In this document: piece by piece, positions 7,883 through 16,788 of the stretch
Position numbering within the stretch: position 1 is the stretch's first letter
How the letters are laid out: each line of letters opens with the position of its first letter
Source: an uncultured Prevotella sp.
GTDB lineage: Bacteria > Bacteroidota > Bacteroidia > Bacteroidales > Bacteroidaceae
Direction of reading: 5' to 3'
Length of the DNA stretch: 64,000 nucleotides
Assembly (NCBI GenBank): GCA_946188165.1
Contig: CAMHTW010000009.1
Location: 25,996-89,995 of the forward strand
Notes under the pieces: model-generated
What the model was told of the DNA's origin: nothing
Databases searched by the model: none
What the model saw: only the letters and a program-made list of their open reading frames with translations
Program-made: the position numbers and the translations under genes

Positions 7883-9377
7883 ACAGCGTCACGCCGTTCT
7901 TGAAGATTGATATTTCACGATAGCCGTTCTCCTCGTTGCGAGCCTTCTCGCCAGAAGCAACAGCCAGTACCTTGTCAATGAACTCAGGAACAATTTCCTG
8001 CATGGTACGGCCTTCTACCAGCTGACCAGCTGAGAAGTCGACCCAGTGAGGCTTGTTTTTGGCCAGAACAGGATTCGTTGCCACCTTCATCGTCGGAACG
8101 AAAGTGCCGAAAGGTGTGCCACGACCTGTAGTAAACAGCACGATGTGGCAACCGCAAGAGGCGAGGGCAGTAGAGGCTACGAGGTCGTTGCCGGGAGCAG
8201 AAAGTAGGTTCAGACCACTATTCTGCAGACGGTCTCCATACTCCATAACACCGCTAACAGGCGCCTTACCACACTTCTGCGTGCAGCCCAAAGCCTTGTC
8301 CTCGAGGGTCGAGATACCACCAGCCTTGTTGCCTGGAGAAGGATTCTCGCCCACGGGCTCGCCATGCGATAGGAAGTAGTTCTTGAAATTATTAATCATG
8401 GAAACGGTCTGATTGAACAATTCCTTGTTCTCGCAGCGGTTCATCAGAATTGTCTCGGCACCAAACATCTCTGGTACCTCAGTCAGTACACTGGTACCAC
8501 CCTGAGCCACGAGCCAGTCGGAGAATTCGCCAACCAGCGGATTGGCGGTAATGCCCGAGAAGCCGTCGGAACCGCCACACTTCAGACCCACGCGCAGTTT
8601 TGCAACGCTGACATCCTGGCGCTTGTCTTGCTTGGCCTGAGCGTAAAGCTCGCGCAGAATCTGCATGCCAGCTTCCATCTCGTCGCCCTCAACACGCTGG
8701 GTAACCAACAGCTTGATACGGCTCTTGTCGTAGTCGCCCAACATAGCCATGAAGTCCTCAGGCTGGTTGTTCTCACATCCCAAGCTCAGCACCAGTACGC
8801 CACCGGCATTGGGGTGCAGACAGATGTCGCGCAACACCTTGCGGGTGTTCTCGTGGTCCTCAGAGAGCTGAGAGCAGCCATAGTTGTGGTGCCAAGTCCA
8901 TACGGCATCAATACCTTCTTCTTTAGTCTCTTTACGAAGTTGTTCGGCCAGACGCTCGGCAATACCGTTCACACAGCCCACAGTGGGCACAATCCATATT
9001 TCGTTGCGCACACCAACATCGCCGTTCTTACGGACATATCCCTTAAAGGTTCGCTTTTCGTCCTTAATACTAAGTCTCTCGTTTACAGGTTGGTATGTGT
9101 ATTCGAGCGTTCCGCTTAGATTAGTCTTTAGGTTATTCTCATTGACCCAGTCGCCAGCCTTCAAGTCCTCGCGGGCATGACCGATAGGATAACCGTACTT
9201 GATGATGTTTTCGCCTTGCTTAACGTCAACAATCAGAACTTTGTGACCGGCAGGCGTGTCCTGATTAACTGTGATTTGCTTACCATCCACCTCGATGATG
9301 TCGCCTTGTTTCTTAGCGCTCAGACACACTACCACTGAGTCAGCAGGATTAATTTTAAGAAATGTAGCTTGTTCCAT
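7881..9377 (-). CDS. uxaA: Altronate dehydratase
   Basis: 498 residues from ATG at 9377 (MEQATFLKINPADSVVVC); the longer open frame upstream overlaps the lacI gene and lacks family similarity. An N-terminal SAF domain (about 1-95) is followed by the GD_AH dehydratase core with conserved cysteines in TVGCVNGIAE, HNYGCSQLSE, LSLGCENNQ, LKCGGSDGFSG and LGCTQKCG. It dehydrates D-altronate to 2-keto-3-deoxygluconate, the substrate of KdgK encoded across the divergent promoter region. uxaB, uxaC and uxuA are not in the window. Confidence 0.9.
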   Translation of the reverse strand: MEQATFLKINPADSVVVCLSAKKQGDIIEVDGKQITVNQDTPAGHKVLIVDVKQGENIIKYGYPIGHAREDLKAGDWVNENNLKTNLSGTLEYTYQPVNERLSIKDEKRTFKGYVRKNGDVGVRNEIWIVPTVGCVNGIAERLAEQLRKETKEEGIDAVWTWHHNYGCSQLSEDHENTRKVLRDICLHPNAGGVLVLSLGCENNQPEDFMAMLGDYDKSRIKLLVTQRVEGDEMEAGMQILRELYAQAKQDKRQDVSVAKLRVGLKCGGSDGFSGITANPLVGEFSDWLVAQGGTSVLTEVPEMFGAETILMNRCENKELFNQTVSMINNFKNYFLSHGEPVGENPSPGNKAGGISTLEDKALGCTQKCGKAPVSGVMEYGDRLQNSGLNLLSAPGNDLVASTALASCGCHIVLFTTGRGTPFGTFVPTMKVATNPVLAKNKPHWVDFSAGQLVEGRTMQEIVPEFIDKVLAVASGEKARNEENGYREISIFKNGVTL

Positions 9378-9400
9378 AAAATAAATAATGTATTGTTTGT

Positions 9401-10468
9401 TTAAATTGCTGTCCTTCTGTAGAAGTTCACATTTTCTCTGGTCAGGATTTCTATAGGCATGTAGTTCACAGGATTGACGGCACGCTTCATAACGATAGCA
9501 TTGAACAGCGCATCGACACTGGAGTAGCCTTGCTGATAAGCATGCTGGGCTATCAGGAACGAGATGCTGCCCTGCCTGATGCACTCTTCATTCTTGGGCA
9601 CCATGTCGTAACCCATAATCTGAACGTTGCGTCGGTTGGTCTTCTGAAGGAACTGACCAACGAGGTGAGCCTTCGAATTGAACGTGATACAGTGATGCAC
9701 CTTCGGATGATCCTTGAAGAATTTATCAAGAATCGAGTCGTATTCCTTGTGCTCCTCGTCCAACGGCAGATCCACTTCCGTAATTTTAACGTCGGGGAAG
9801 TGATCGACCATATAGTGACGGAAACCTGTTTCACGGTTAGCCTGCTGTTTGGAAGCCACCTTGCCGTCGCGAGTCTGTTTCATGAGGGCAATCTCTTTCT
9901 CCTTGCCAGCAATGAGCATCAGCATCTTGGCTGCAAAATAGCCACTGGCAAACGAGTCTTGTCCGAAGAAGGAAAGAGGCTTCAGGTCAGGCATGTACGA
10001 GTCCAGCAGCACGTATGGAATTTGACGCTCCGTCAGCTTCTCAGTAAAGCGGGCAGTCTGTTCCAAGGTTGTCGGCACGATAACCACGCCGTCAATCTTG
10101 GCCGTAAAGAATTCGCGTACCATGCGTGTGAATGCTGCATTATTGAAACGTTCGTAATAGACGAATTTGAGGGTGATGCCAAAGTCGCGCCGGAAATCCG
10201 TACAGGCCTGTGCCCCTTCTTCTATCTCGTCCCAATACGCCTCCTGTTCGTGTTTGGGAAGTACAACGTAGAAGTTGTACGTCTTGTTATAAGCCAGAGC
10301 CGAGGCATACATGTTGGGCTTGTAGTCCATCTCGTCCAAGGCCTTCTTTACCTTCTCAAGTGCCTTTGGAGACACGTTGGGACGATCGTGTAAGACACGA
10401 TCCACCGTACCGACACTAACACCGGCACGCTCAGCGATATCCTTAATCCTAATCTTTCCTGTTTCCAT
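9401..10468 (-). CDS. LacI-family transcriptional regulator of hexuronate genes
   Basis: 355 residues from ATG at 10468 (METGKIRIKDIA); a TTG 12 bases further up is less likely because it overlaps the promoter. The N-terminal HTH and hinge read IRIKDIAERAGVSVGTVDRV followed by KALDEMDYKPN; the rest is a periplasmic-binding-protein-like effector domain (about 62-355). It sits between uxaA and the divergent kdgK operon, so a uronate or KDG-type effector is a fair guess. Likely DNA targets are the CG-centred sequence at 10531-10544 and the inverted repeat around it. Confidence 0.88.
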   Translation of the reverse strand: METGKIRIKDIAERAGVSVGTVDRVLHDRPNVSPKALEKVKKALDEMDYKPNMYASALAYNKTYNFYVVLPKHEQEAYWDEIEEGAQACTDFRRDFGITLKFVYYERFNNAAFTRMVREFFTAKIDGVVIVPTTLEQTARFTEKLTERQIPYVLLDSYMPDLKPLSFFGQDSFASGYFAAKMLMLIAGKEKEIALMKQTRDGKVASKQQANRETGFRHYMVDHFPDVKITEVDLPLDEEHKEYDSILDKFFKDHPKVHHCITFNSKAHLVGQFLQKTNRRNVQIMGYDMVPKNEECIRQGSISFLIAQHAYQQGYSSVDALFNAIVMKRAVNPVNYMPIEILTRENVNFYRRTAI

Positions 10469-10477
10469 AACTATGTG

Positions 10478-10485
10478 CAAAGGTA
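10478..10485 (-). promoter_or_regulatory. -7 promoter element for the lacI-family gene
   Basis: TAccTTTG on the minus strand, ending 9 bases before the ATG at 10468. Confidence 0.6.
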
Positions 10486-10500
10486 AATAAAAAAAACGAG

Positions 10501-10559
10501 ACTGCCCCCAAACTTTGTTCTTTTTTTTAAAAAAAACGTTTACGGAAGTTTTTGGCAGT
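10501..10559. promoter_or_regulatory. Imperfect inverted repeat around a LacI-type operator candidate
   Basis: Outer arms ACTGCC (10501-10506) and GGCAGT (10554-10559) are exact inverted copies and the similarity continues inward (CAAACTT against AAGTTTTTG). Between them 10531-10544 reads AAAAAACGTTTACG, with a central AAACGTTT palindrome like LacI-family operators. The same 14 bases occur inverted upstream of galM at 58939-58952. Placement between lacI and kdgK fits an operator serving both. Confidence 0.5.
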
Positions 10560-10598
10560 TTTTTTGGCGAATTTCTTGGTCAATTACAAAAAAAGCCG

Positions 10599-10606
10599 TA
10601 ACTTTG
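10599..10606 (+). promoter_or_regulatory. -7 promoter element for kdgK
   Basis: TAacTTTG, with a near-match CTTG 20 bases upstream; 43 bases separate it from the kdgK ATG. Confidence 0.6.
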
Positions 10607-10649
10607 CAGAAAAGTTAAACAAAGAATCATTTATTTAATACTAAAACAA

Positions 10650-11672
10650 ATGGCAAAGATTGTAACTTTAGGTGAGATTATGCTCCGCCTTTCGCCCATG
10701 GGCAACGACCGTTTTATTCAGAGTGAGTCATTCCGCATCATCCCCGGTGGTGGTGAGGCTAACGTAGCTGTCAGTGTGGCTAACTATGGTCACGAGGCTT
10801 ACTTTGTGTCAAAGCTGCCCAAGCACGAGATTGGTCAGATTGCAGTGAATGCACTCCGCCGCTATGGTGTCAACACCCAGTTTATTGCTCGTGGTGGCGA
10901 CCGTGTTGGTTTGTACTATGCTGAGACTGGTGCAAGTATGCGTCCTTCAAAGGTTATCTACGACCGTGCCCACAGCTCTATTGCTGAAGCCGATCCTCAG
11001 GATTTCGACTTCGACGCTATCATGGAAGGCGCTGCCTGGTTCCACTGGAGTGGTATCACACCAGCTATTTCTGATAAGGCTGCCGAGCTGACCAAACTGG
11101 CTTGTGAGGCTGCTAAGCGTCATGGTGTGACGGTATCCGTTGACCTGAACTTCCGTAAGAAGCTGTGGACTTCAGAGAAAGCTATCTCTATCATGCGCCC
11201 GCTGATGAAGTATGTTGACGTATGTATTGGCAACGAGGAAGACGCTGAGCTGTGCCTTGGTTTCAAGCCCGATGCCGACGTTGAGGGTGGTCAGACCGAT
11301 GCTGCCGGTTACGAGGGCATCTTCAAGCAGATGATGAAGGAGTTCGGCTTCAAGTATGTCGTTTCTACGCTGCGCGAGAGCTATAGCGCTACTTTCAACG
11401 GCTGGAAGGCTCTGATTTACGATGGCAAGGAATTCTATCAGTCAAAACGTTACGAAATCAATCCTATCATTGACCGCGTAGGTGGTGGTGACTCGTTCTC
11501 TGGTGGTCTGATTCACGGTCTGCTGACTAAGCCGACTCAGGGCGAGGCTCTTGAGTTTGCTGTGGCTGCTTCTGCTCTGAAGCACACTATCAATGGTGAC
11601 TTCAACCTGGTTGGTGTTGACGAGGTCGAGAGTCTGGCTGGCGGTAATGCTAACGGACGCGTTCAGCGCTAA
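10650..11672 (+). CDS. kdgK: 2-keto-3-deoxygluconate kinase (PfkB family)
   Basis: 340 residues. PfkB/ribokinase-family signatures are present: the early GGGEANVAVSVANYG and the late VGGGDSFSGGLIHGLL, which carries the catalytic Asp and the anion hole. It phosphorylates KDG to KDPG in the cytosol. The next gene encodes the KDPG aldolase and the divergent side encodes altronate dehydratase, which fixes the sugar-acid assignment better than sequence alone. First gene of a five-gene run through 16675. Confidence 0.9.
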   Translation: MAKIVTLGEIMLRLSPMGNDRFIQSESFRIIPGGGEANVAVSVANYGHEAYFVSKLPKHEIGQIAVNALRRYGVNTQFIARGGDRVGLYYAETGASMRPSKVIYDRAHSSIAEADPQDFDFDAIMEGAAWFHWSGITPAISDKAAELTKLACEAAKRHGVTVSVDLNFRKKLWTSEKAISIMRPLMKYVDVCIGNEEDAELCLGFKPDADVEGGQTDAAGYEGIFKQMMKEFGFKYVVSTLRESYSATFNGWKALIYDGKEFYQSKRYEINPIIDRVGGGDSFSGGLIHGLLTKPTQGEALEFAVAASALKHTINGDFNLVGVDEVESLAGGNANGRVQR

Positions 11673-11673
11673 A

Positions 11674-11701
11674 GCTAATTGATAATGGATAATTGATAAT
11701 T
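11674..11701 (+). repeat. 7-base tandem repeat, 4 units
   Basis: Units GCTAATT, GATAATG, GATAATT, GATAATT in the kdgK-kdgA gap, followed by a related ATTGATAATT just before the kdgA ATG. Confidence 0.75.
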
Positions 11702-11719
11702 CATTTTTTATTGATAATT

Positions 11720-12388
11720 ATGGCAAAGTTTGATAAGATAGCAGTCCTGAAGAAGATTGGTGAGACGGGTATGGTTCCTGTTTTCTATCACAAGGATTTG
11801 GAGACTTGCAAGAATGTAGTAAAGGCTTGCTACGAGGGTGGCGTTCGTGCCTTTGAGTTTACAAACCGTGGTGACTTCGCACAGGAGATTTTCGGCGAGC
11901 TGGTCAAGTGGGCCGACAAGGAATGTCCTGAATTGGCTCTGGGTATTGGCTCTATCGTCGATGCGCCTACCGCAGCCATGTATATTCAGCTGGGTGCCTG
12001 CTTCGTTGTAGGTCCGCTGCTGAATCCTGACATCGCTCCTGTCTGCAACCGCCGTCTCGTTCCTTACTGCCCAGGTTGTATGACTGTCAGCGAGATTGGT
12101 AAGGCTCAGGAGTTGGGTTGCGACTTGACGAAAGTATTCCCTGGCGACGTTGTTGGTCCAAACATGGTAAAAGGCCTGAAGGCTCCAATGCCTTGGTCAA
12201 AGATCATGGTGACTGGCGGTGTTGCTCCTGAGGAGGAGAACCTGAAGGGCTGGTTTAAGGCTGGTGTCTTCTGCGTCGGCATGGGTTCTAAGCTCTTCCC
12301 AAGTGACAAGGTGAAGGCCGGCGACTGGCAGTATGTAACTGACAAGTGCAAGGAAGCACTGGGTTATGTGGCTAAGGCTCGCGCTTAA
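11720..12388 (+). CDS. kdgA: KDPG/KHG aldolase
   Basis: 222 residues from ATG at 11720 ([10 protein letters not shown]). Class I aldolase of the Eda family: the early [12 protein letters not shown], the [11 protein letters not shown] stretch and the Schiff-base lysine region [18 protein letters not shown], then [20 protein letters not shown]. It splits KDPG to pyruvate and glyceraldehyde 3-phosphate, finishing the route begun by uxaA and kdgK. Its last 23 bases are also the first codons of the following sensor gene. Confidence 0.9.
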   Translation: MAKFDKIAVLKKIGETGMVPVFYHKDLETCKNVVKACYEGGVRAFEFTNRGDFAQEIFGELVKWADKECPELALGIGSIVDAPTAAMYIQLGACFVVGPLLNPDIAPVCNRRLVPYCPGCMTVSEIGKAQELGCDLTKVFPGDVVGPNMVKGLKAPMPWSKIMVTGGVAPEEENLKGWFKAGVFCVGMGSKLFPSDKVKAGDWQYVTDKCKEALGYVAKARA

Positions 12389-15300
12389 CACGCTGTTTGC
12401 ACTACTTATATTTTCAGCTTGTTCATCGCCAGATAGGCAGGCGATGGACAGGCTGAATACTTTATCATATGCCTATCATTACCGCGATATTGACTCTGTA
12501 GAACACTATGCCTTAGCAGCGAAAGAAACTGCTGAAGGACTGAACAATCTGGCTTTTGTTAAGATTGTCAGGATGGATTACAAGGCTGCCGAGGACTATC
12601 TGAATCAGATTCCAGAGATGACTGACAACCAGTTGGAACTACTGGTGTGCTATGTGCAGCAGATGCGTTTGTGTCAGCGTCGTTCCCGTAATAAGGATTA
12701 TCACGACTTCCGTGAACGCGCCATCACTTGTATGAAGCGTATTGACGAAGAACATGACAAACTGGACGAACGTCAACAGGGTAGATTACGCTATGCAGAA
12801 ACGGAGTTTGCCATTGTCAACTCCACCTATTATTATTATGTAGGATTGGAACGCCAGTCCATCGAAGCCCTGCAACAGCTGAACCTTCACGAACTGCGTC
12901 GTGATACGGCTCAGTACCTGAACTACTTGTATAACGTTGGTGCAGGCGGTATTCTGACCGAGGGTACGCCCAACCAGATACATGCTGAGGAGATAGACTA
13001 TCTGCACCGTTGCCTGTCTATCGCCCAGCGTTACCATTTTACTTACTTTGAGGCACAGGCCAAGGAGGCTTTGGCTGAGCATGAGGATGACATCAAACTG
13101 GCAGAAGAGGCGCTGGAGTTATTTAAACAATATGGTGATGTCTACCAGATTGCAGGTGCCTATCGTACGTTGGCCTCCTGCTATCATGCCTTAGACGACA
13201 ACGAACAGGCATTGGTCTACCTGTCGAAAGCCTTGGAGGACCAGCGCATCAATCAGGCCCCCGACTTGGTGGCGAGCATTCGCGAACAGTTGTCGGTGGC
13301 ATACGCAGCAGTGAACGACAAACAACAAAGCGACTACAATCGTAATATCTATATAGACCTGCAGGAGCAGACGCGCCAGGACCGCGAGTTAGAGGCGCGC
13401 GCCGAGACGCTGGACCGTTCGGCAAGCCAGCTCAACTGGATGATACTGGCCGTGCTGGTTGCCATTATCCTGTTGCTGTTCCTGTTGTGGCTGTTCAATC
13501 ATTTGAACCAGCGGCAAAAGGAAGACCACGCATTGGACGACCTGCTGGAACAAAAGAATGAGGAGGTTGCTGAAGCTCGCCTACGTGTCAGCAATAACGA
13601 ACGCCGACACTTGGAACAACGTGCCAAGGTGTCGCTCATCATGAGTATCACGCCTCTGATAGACCGCATCCTGTATACCGTTGACCATTACGCGAACGAC
13701 GACAGTCAGCTGGACTATATCCGTGAACTCACCGACAACATCAATCAGCAAAACAATCTGCTGACGCGCTGGATTCAGCTGCGGCAGGGAGAGCTGAATC
13801 TGCATATAGAAAGTTTCCGCCTGCAGGAATTGTTTGACATCATTGCCCGTAGCAAGACAAGTTTTGAGATGAAGGGTGTTGATTTGCAGGTAGAACCGGT
13901 TGATGCTACCGTGAAAGCCGACCGCGTGCTGACACTCTTTATGATTAACACGCTGGCCGACAATGCCCGTAAGTTTACAGAACGTGGTGGTAGTGTCAAC
14001 GTTTCTGCCACTGTCGGCAACGACTATGTTGAGATATCCGTCAAGGACACAGGCTGTGGCATGAGTGAAGATGCTTTGGCTCATGTCTTTGAGCATAAGG
14101 TTTCAGACAAGGGGACGCGCTCGCATGGTTTCGGACTGATGAACTGCAAGGGTATCATCGAGAAATACCGTAAGATGAGCCAGTTGTTCAATGTCTGTAT
14201 GTTGTCAGCTGAGAGCGAGGAAGGCAGGGGTTCGCGTTTCTTCTTCCGACTGCCTAAGGGCATTGTCAGGCTTTTGGCTATGGGCTTTTGGCTATGGGCT
14301 ATGGGCCAACCACTAACTGCTAACAGCCAACCGTTAAAACCCGACAATCCCATTGAACGTGCACATATCTTTGCCGATTCAGCCTATTTCTGTAACGTCA
14401 ATGGTCATTATGAACGTACGTTGCAGTTTGCCGATTCCTGCTATAAGTATCTCAATCTGCAGTACAACACATTGCGTCCCAATAGTCAGCTGCTCATGGT
14501 GTCGCAGGGCAACAGTAGGCAGATGCCTGCCGAGATACAGTGGTATCATGAAAGCATTGACATCAACTATCAGATTATTCTCGACATTCGCAACGAGAGT
14601 GCCGTTGCTGCCCTGTCGCTGCACCGGTGGTCGCTCTATAATTATAATAATAAGGTATATACGCAACTGTTCAAGGAAATGTCGGCAGATAATACGCTGG
14701 CCGACTATTGTCGTACGATGCAGCAGTCGCAGATTAACAAGCGCATAGCAGTGATGCTGTTGATCGTATTGTTACTGTTGATAGTACCTGCCTACTACAT
14801 GCTTTATTATCGTCACCGACTTCATGAACGCTTCAAGCGCGAGCGCATGCAGCTGGATAATATCGAGATGGCCGACGACGAACTGCACCGCTTGGAGCTG
14901 GAAGCCGCCAATCTGCATGTGGCCAACAATGTGCTCGACAACTGCCTGTCTGCTCTCAAGCACGAGACCATGTACTATCCCGACCGTATTCGGCAGTTGG
15001 TGGATAATGGCGACCTTAACGCCTTACGCGAGGTAACGCAATACTATCGCCAGTTGTACGGCATACTGAGCGAACAGGCCATGCGGCAGGTTGAGCAGGT
15101 GCGCCTGCACGTGCATCCCATGACGCTCTACGGCCAGCAGGTGTTGGGCGACGAGAACCTGCTGCGCTACCTCTTCGAGATGATGAAGCCATCTAATGTT
15201 CAGGCAAATGCTAAAGACGAGCAGTACGTGTCGTTTACGATGAATGCTGCATTCAGGTCGGATATCGACAGGTGGATGTGCCGCCAAATCGTTCGCGATC

Positions 15301-15392
15301 ATGGCGAGGCTACGCATCGTCGCGGTTGTGGCATTACGGTAGAAGAAAACGAAATAACTATTACATTACCCAGATACAATGGAAAAATTTAA
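12366..15392 (+). CDS. Large two-part sensor histidine kinase (DUF5112/DUF5113-like), lipoprotein
   Basis: 1008 residues. The ATG at 12366 lies inside the kdgA end (23-base overlap) and is supported by a lipoprotein signal (FALLIFSAC). First half: TPR-like helices (about 30-330), membrane helix near 360-380, coiled coil, and an ATPase with N box [11 protein letters not shown] and G1 DTGCGM, ending FFFRLPKG. Second half (about 660-1008): another helical sensor part, a membrane helix ([19 protein letters not shown]), an H-box-like LKHETMYYP with His866, and a degenerate ATPase-like tail. So the intact ATPase comes before the likely phospho-acceptor. The halves are joined by a translated 7-base repeat array (residues about 636-658). 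DUF5112/DUF5113 naming is from memory of Bacteroidales families. Confidence 0.78.
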   Translation: MWLRLALNTLFALLIFSACSSPDRQAMDRLNTLSYAYHYRDIDSVEHYALAAKETAEGLNNLAFVKIVRMDYKAAEDYLNQIPEMTDNQLELLVCYVQQMRLCQRRSRNKDYHDFRERAITCMKRIDEEHDKLDERQQGRLRYAETEFAIVNSTYYYYVGLERQSIEALQQLNLHELRRDTAQYLNYLYNVGAGGILTEGTPNQIHAEEIDYLHRCLSIAQRYHFTYFEAQAKEALAEHEDDIKLAEEALELFKQYGDVYQIAGAYRTLASCYHALDDNEQALVYLSKALEDQRINQAPDLVASIREQLSVAYAAVNDKQQSDYNRNIYIDLQEQTRQDRELEARAETLDRSASQLNWMILAVLVAIILLLFLLWLFNHLNQRQKEDHALDDLLEQKNEEVAEARLRVSNNERRHLEQRAKVSLIMSITPLIDRILYTVDHYANDDSQLDYIRELTDNINQQNNLLTRWIQLRQGELNLHIESFRLQELFDIIARSKTSFEMKGVDLQVEPVDATVKADRVLTLFMINTLADNARKFTERGGSVNVSATVGNDYVEISVKDTGCGMSEDALAHVFEHKVSDKGTRSHGFGLMNCKGIIEKYRKMSQLFNVCMLSAESEEGRGSRFFFRLPKGIVRLLAMGFWLWAMGQPLTANSQPLKPDNPIERAHIFADSAYFCNVNGHYERTLQFADSCYKYLNLQYNTLRPNSQLLMVSQGNSRQMPAEIQWYHESIDINYQIILDIRNESAVAALSLHRWSLYNYNNKVYTQLFKEMSADNTLADYCRTMQQSQINKRIAVMLLIVLLLLIVPAYYMLYYRHRLHERFKRERMQLDNIEMADDELHRLELEAANLHVANNVLDNCLSALKHETMYYPDRIRQLVDNGDLNALREVTQYYRQLYGILSEQAMRQVEQVRLHVHPMTLYGQQVLGDENLLRYLFEMMKPSNVQANAKDEQYVSFTMNAAFRSDIDRWMCRQIVRDHGEATHRRGCGITVEENEITITLPRYNGKI
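14270..14339 (+). repeat. Ten-unit 7-base repeat inside the sensor kinase gene
   Basis: Ten consecutive heptamers in phase: GCTTTTG, GCTATGG, GCTTTTG, GCTATGG, GCTATGG, GCCAACC, ACTAACT, GCTAACA, GCCAACC, GTTAAAA. It is translated as part of the linker between the kinase halves. Seven is not a multiple of three, so gain or loss of one unit would shift the frame. In-frame ATGs lie at 14280 and 14301. Confidence 0.8.
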
Positions 15393-16095
15393 GATGATTA
15401 TTGTCGAGGACGTGCCCCTCGAACTCAAAGGTACTGAAGGCATTGTACGTCATGAGATTCCCGAAGCTGAGGTTATTGGGACTGCAGAAAATGAGGCCAG
15501 CTTTTGGCGACTGATCAAACAGCAACAGCCCGACCTCGTGCTGCTCGACCTTGGATTGGGCGGTTCGACCACCGTTGGTGTTGAAATCTGTCGTCAAACC
15601 AAAGAACTCTACAAACAGGTGAAAGTGCTCATCTTTACGGGCGAGATACTGAACGAGAAACTTTGGGTTGACGTGCTCGATGCCGGTGCCGATGGTATTA
15701 TCCTGAAGAGCGGCGAACTGCTGACCCGTCACGACGTCATGGCGGTGATGGAGGGCAAGCAGCTGGTGTTCAACGAGCCCATTCTCGAAAAGATTGTCGA
15801 GCGTTTCAAACATGCCGTCTCGTCGCAACTGGCTCGTCAGGAGGCACTGATCAATTACGAGATTGATGAGTATGACGAACGTTTTCTGCGCCACTTGGCT
15901 TTAGGCTATACAAAGGATCAGATTACGACGTTGCGAGGTATGCCTTTCGGTGTAAAGAGTCTGGAGAAACGACAGAACGAGCTGGTGCGCAAACTCTTCC
16001 CGGGTGGCGAGAGTGTGAACGCCACACGCCTGGTGGTTCGCGCCTTGGAACTCCGAATCCTCGATATTGACAACTTGGAACCCGATGCGGAATAA
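15379..16095 (+). CDS. Response regulator (REC plus C-terminal HTH-like domain)
   Basis: 238 residues. REC domain at about 1-125 with the acidic pair Glu10-Asp11, the phospho-acceptor Asp57 in LVLLDLGLGG, the Thr in VLIFTGE and the Lys in IILKSGE. The C-terminal part (about 155-238) is helical and includes ALGYTKDQITTLRGMPFGVK, a LuxR-like HTH layout. It overlaps the sensor kinase gene by 14 bases, making it the obvious partner. Target promoters are unknown; the linked uronate genes are candidates. Confidence 0.85.
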   Translation: MEKFKMIIVEDVPLELKGTEGIVRHEIPEAEVIGTAENEASFWRLIKQQQPDLVLLDLGLGGSTTVGVEICRQTKELYKQVKVLIFTGEILNEKLWVDVLDAGADGIILKSGELLTRHDVMAVMEGKQLVFNEPILEKIVERFKHAVSSQLARQEALINYEIDEYDERFLRHLALGYTKDQITTLRGMPFGVKSLEKRQNELVRKLFPGGESVNATRLVVRALELRILDIDNLEPDAE

Positions 16096-16675
16096 GTATC
16101 TTCCACATATTGCGTTCCTGCTGTTTGCAGCCCAACTGCTGCTCATGCTGGTGTCGTGGCTCCTTGCAGCAGCCAATCCTGCCAGTGGCGTTCGCTCGCT
16201 ATTGTCCAGCGAGGGATTGCGCTGGTTCTTGGGACATTTCTCTGATGTGTTAGGAACCCCCGTATTGCTTTGCCTGTTGTTATTGCTGATGGCATACGGC
16301 AGTTTGAAGAATTGTGGTATCCTGCAATTTAAGTCGTCCTATCGTCAGAGCCGTGCGCTGATTATCACGTTGCTGCTGTTTGTGGTCTATGTAGGTGTCA
16401 TTGTCCTGCTGGTCATGATTCCACATGCAGTCCTGTTGTCTGCTACAGGATCACTTTGGCCTTCGCCATTCTCTGCTGCCGCAGTTCCCATGTTTGCCTT
16501 TGGCGTGACGCTGCTCAGCACCGTCTATGGCTACGTGGCAGGCAGTTATCGCAACATGTCCGATGTCTATCAGTCGCTCATCGACGGCATTCGCTGCGGA
16601 GCCCCGTGGCTGCTGTTTTACGTTCTGTTAGGCCAGATATATTATTCATTACAATTCATACTTCCTGATGTATGA
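16085..16675 (+). CDS. Short AbgT-like integral membrane protein
   Basis: 196 residues from ATG at 16085, overlapping the response regulator by 11 bases. Four to five membrane helices. The segment VRSLLSSEGLRWFLGHFSDV followed by a hydrophobic helix closely resembles the early part of AbgT-family (p-aminobenzoyl-glutamate) transporters, but a full AbgT protein is about 500 residues, so this is a short relative or a reduced version. No frameshifted continuation is evident downstream. Function unknown; the overlaps imply co-expression with the two-component system. Confidence 0.65.
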   Translation: MRNKYLPHIAFLLFAAQLLLMLVSWLLAAANPASGVRSLLSSEGLRWFLGHFSDVLGTPVLLCLLLLLMAYGSLKNCGILQFKSSYRQSRALIITLLLFVVYVGVIVLLVMIPHAVLLSATGSLWPSPFSAAAVPMFAFGVTLLSTVYGYVAGSYRNMSDVYQSLIDGIRCGAPWLLFYVLLGQIYYSLQFILPDV

Positions 16676-16716
16676 TGTATGATGGATGATGGCTGATGTT
16701 TGATGGATGATGTTTC
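16668..16716 (+). repeat. 7-base tandem repeat, 7 units
   Basis: Units ATGTATG, ATGTATG, ATGGATG, ATGGCTG, ATGTTTG, ATGGATG, ATGTTTC start within the last codons of the AbgT-like gene. Confidence 0.75.
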
Positions 16717-16717
16717 T

Positions 16718-16785
16718 GAGCGAAGCGAATTTAATGTTTAATGTTTAATGTTTTTGAGCGAAGCGAATTTAATGTTTAATGTTTT
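16718..16785 (+). repeat. Direct repeat of a 30-38 base element with GAGCGAAGCGAA core
   Basis: Two adjacent copies (16718-16755 and 16756-16785) of GAGCGAAGCGAATTTAATGT followed by further TTAATGT units. Each copy joins a GAGCGAAGCGAA block to a heptamer run. Related AGCGAAGCG text occurs near 6551 and 32772. Confidence 0.65.
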
Positions 16786-16788
16786 ACA

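Noticed and set aside
9378..9584. N-terminal extension of altronate dehydratase into the lacI gene
   Set aside because: The added residues do not resemble the family, while the ATG at 9377 begins a normal SAF domain.
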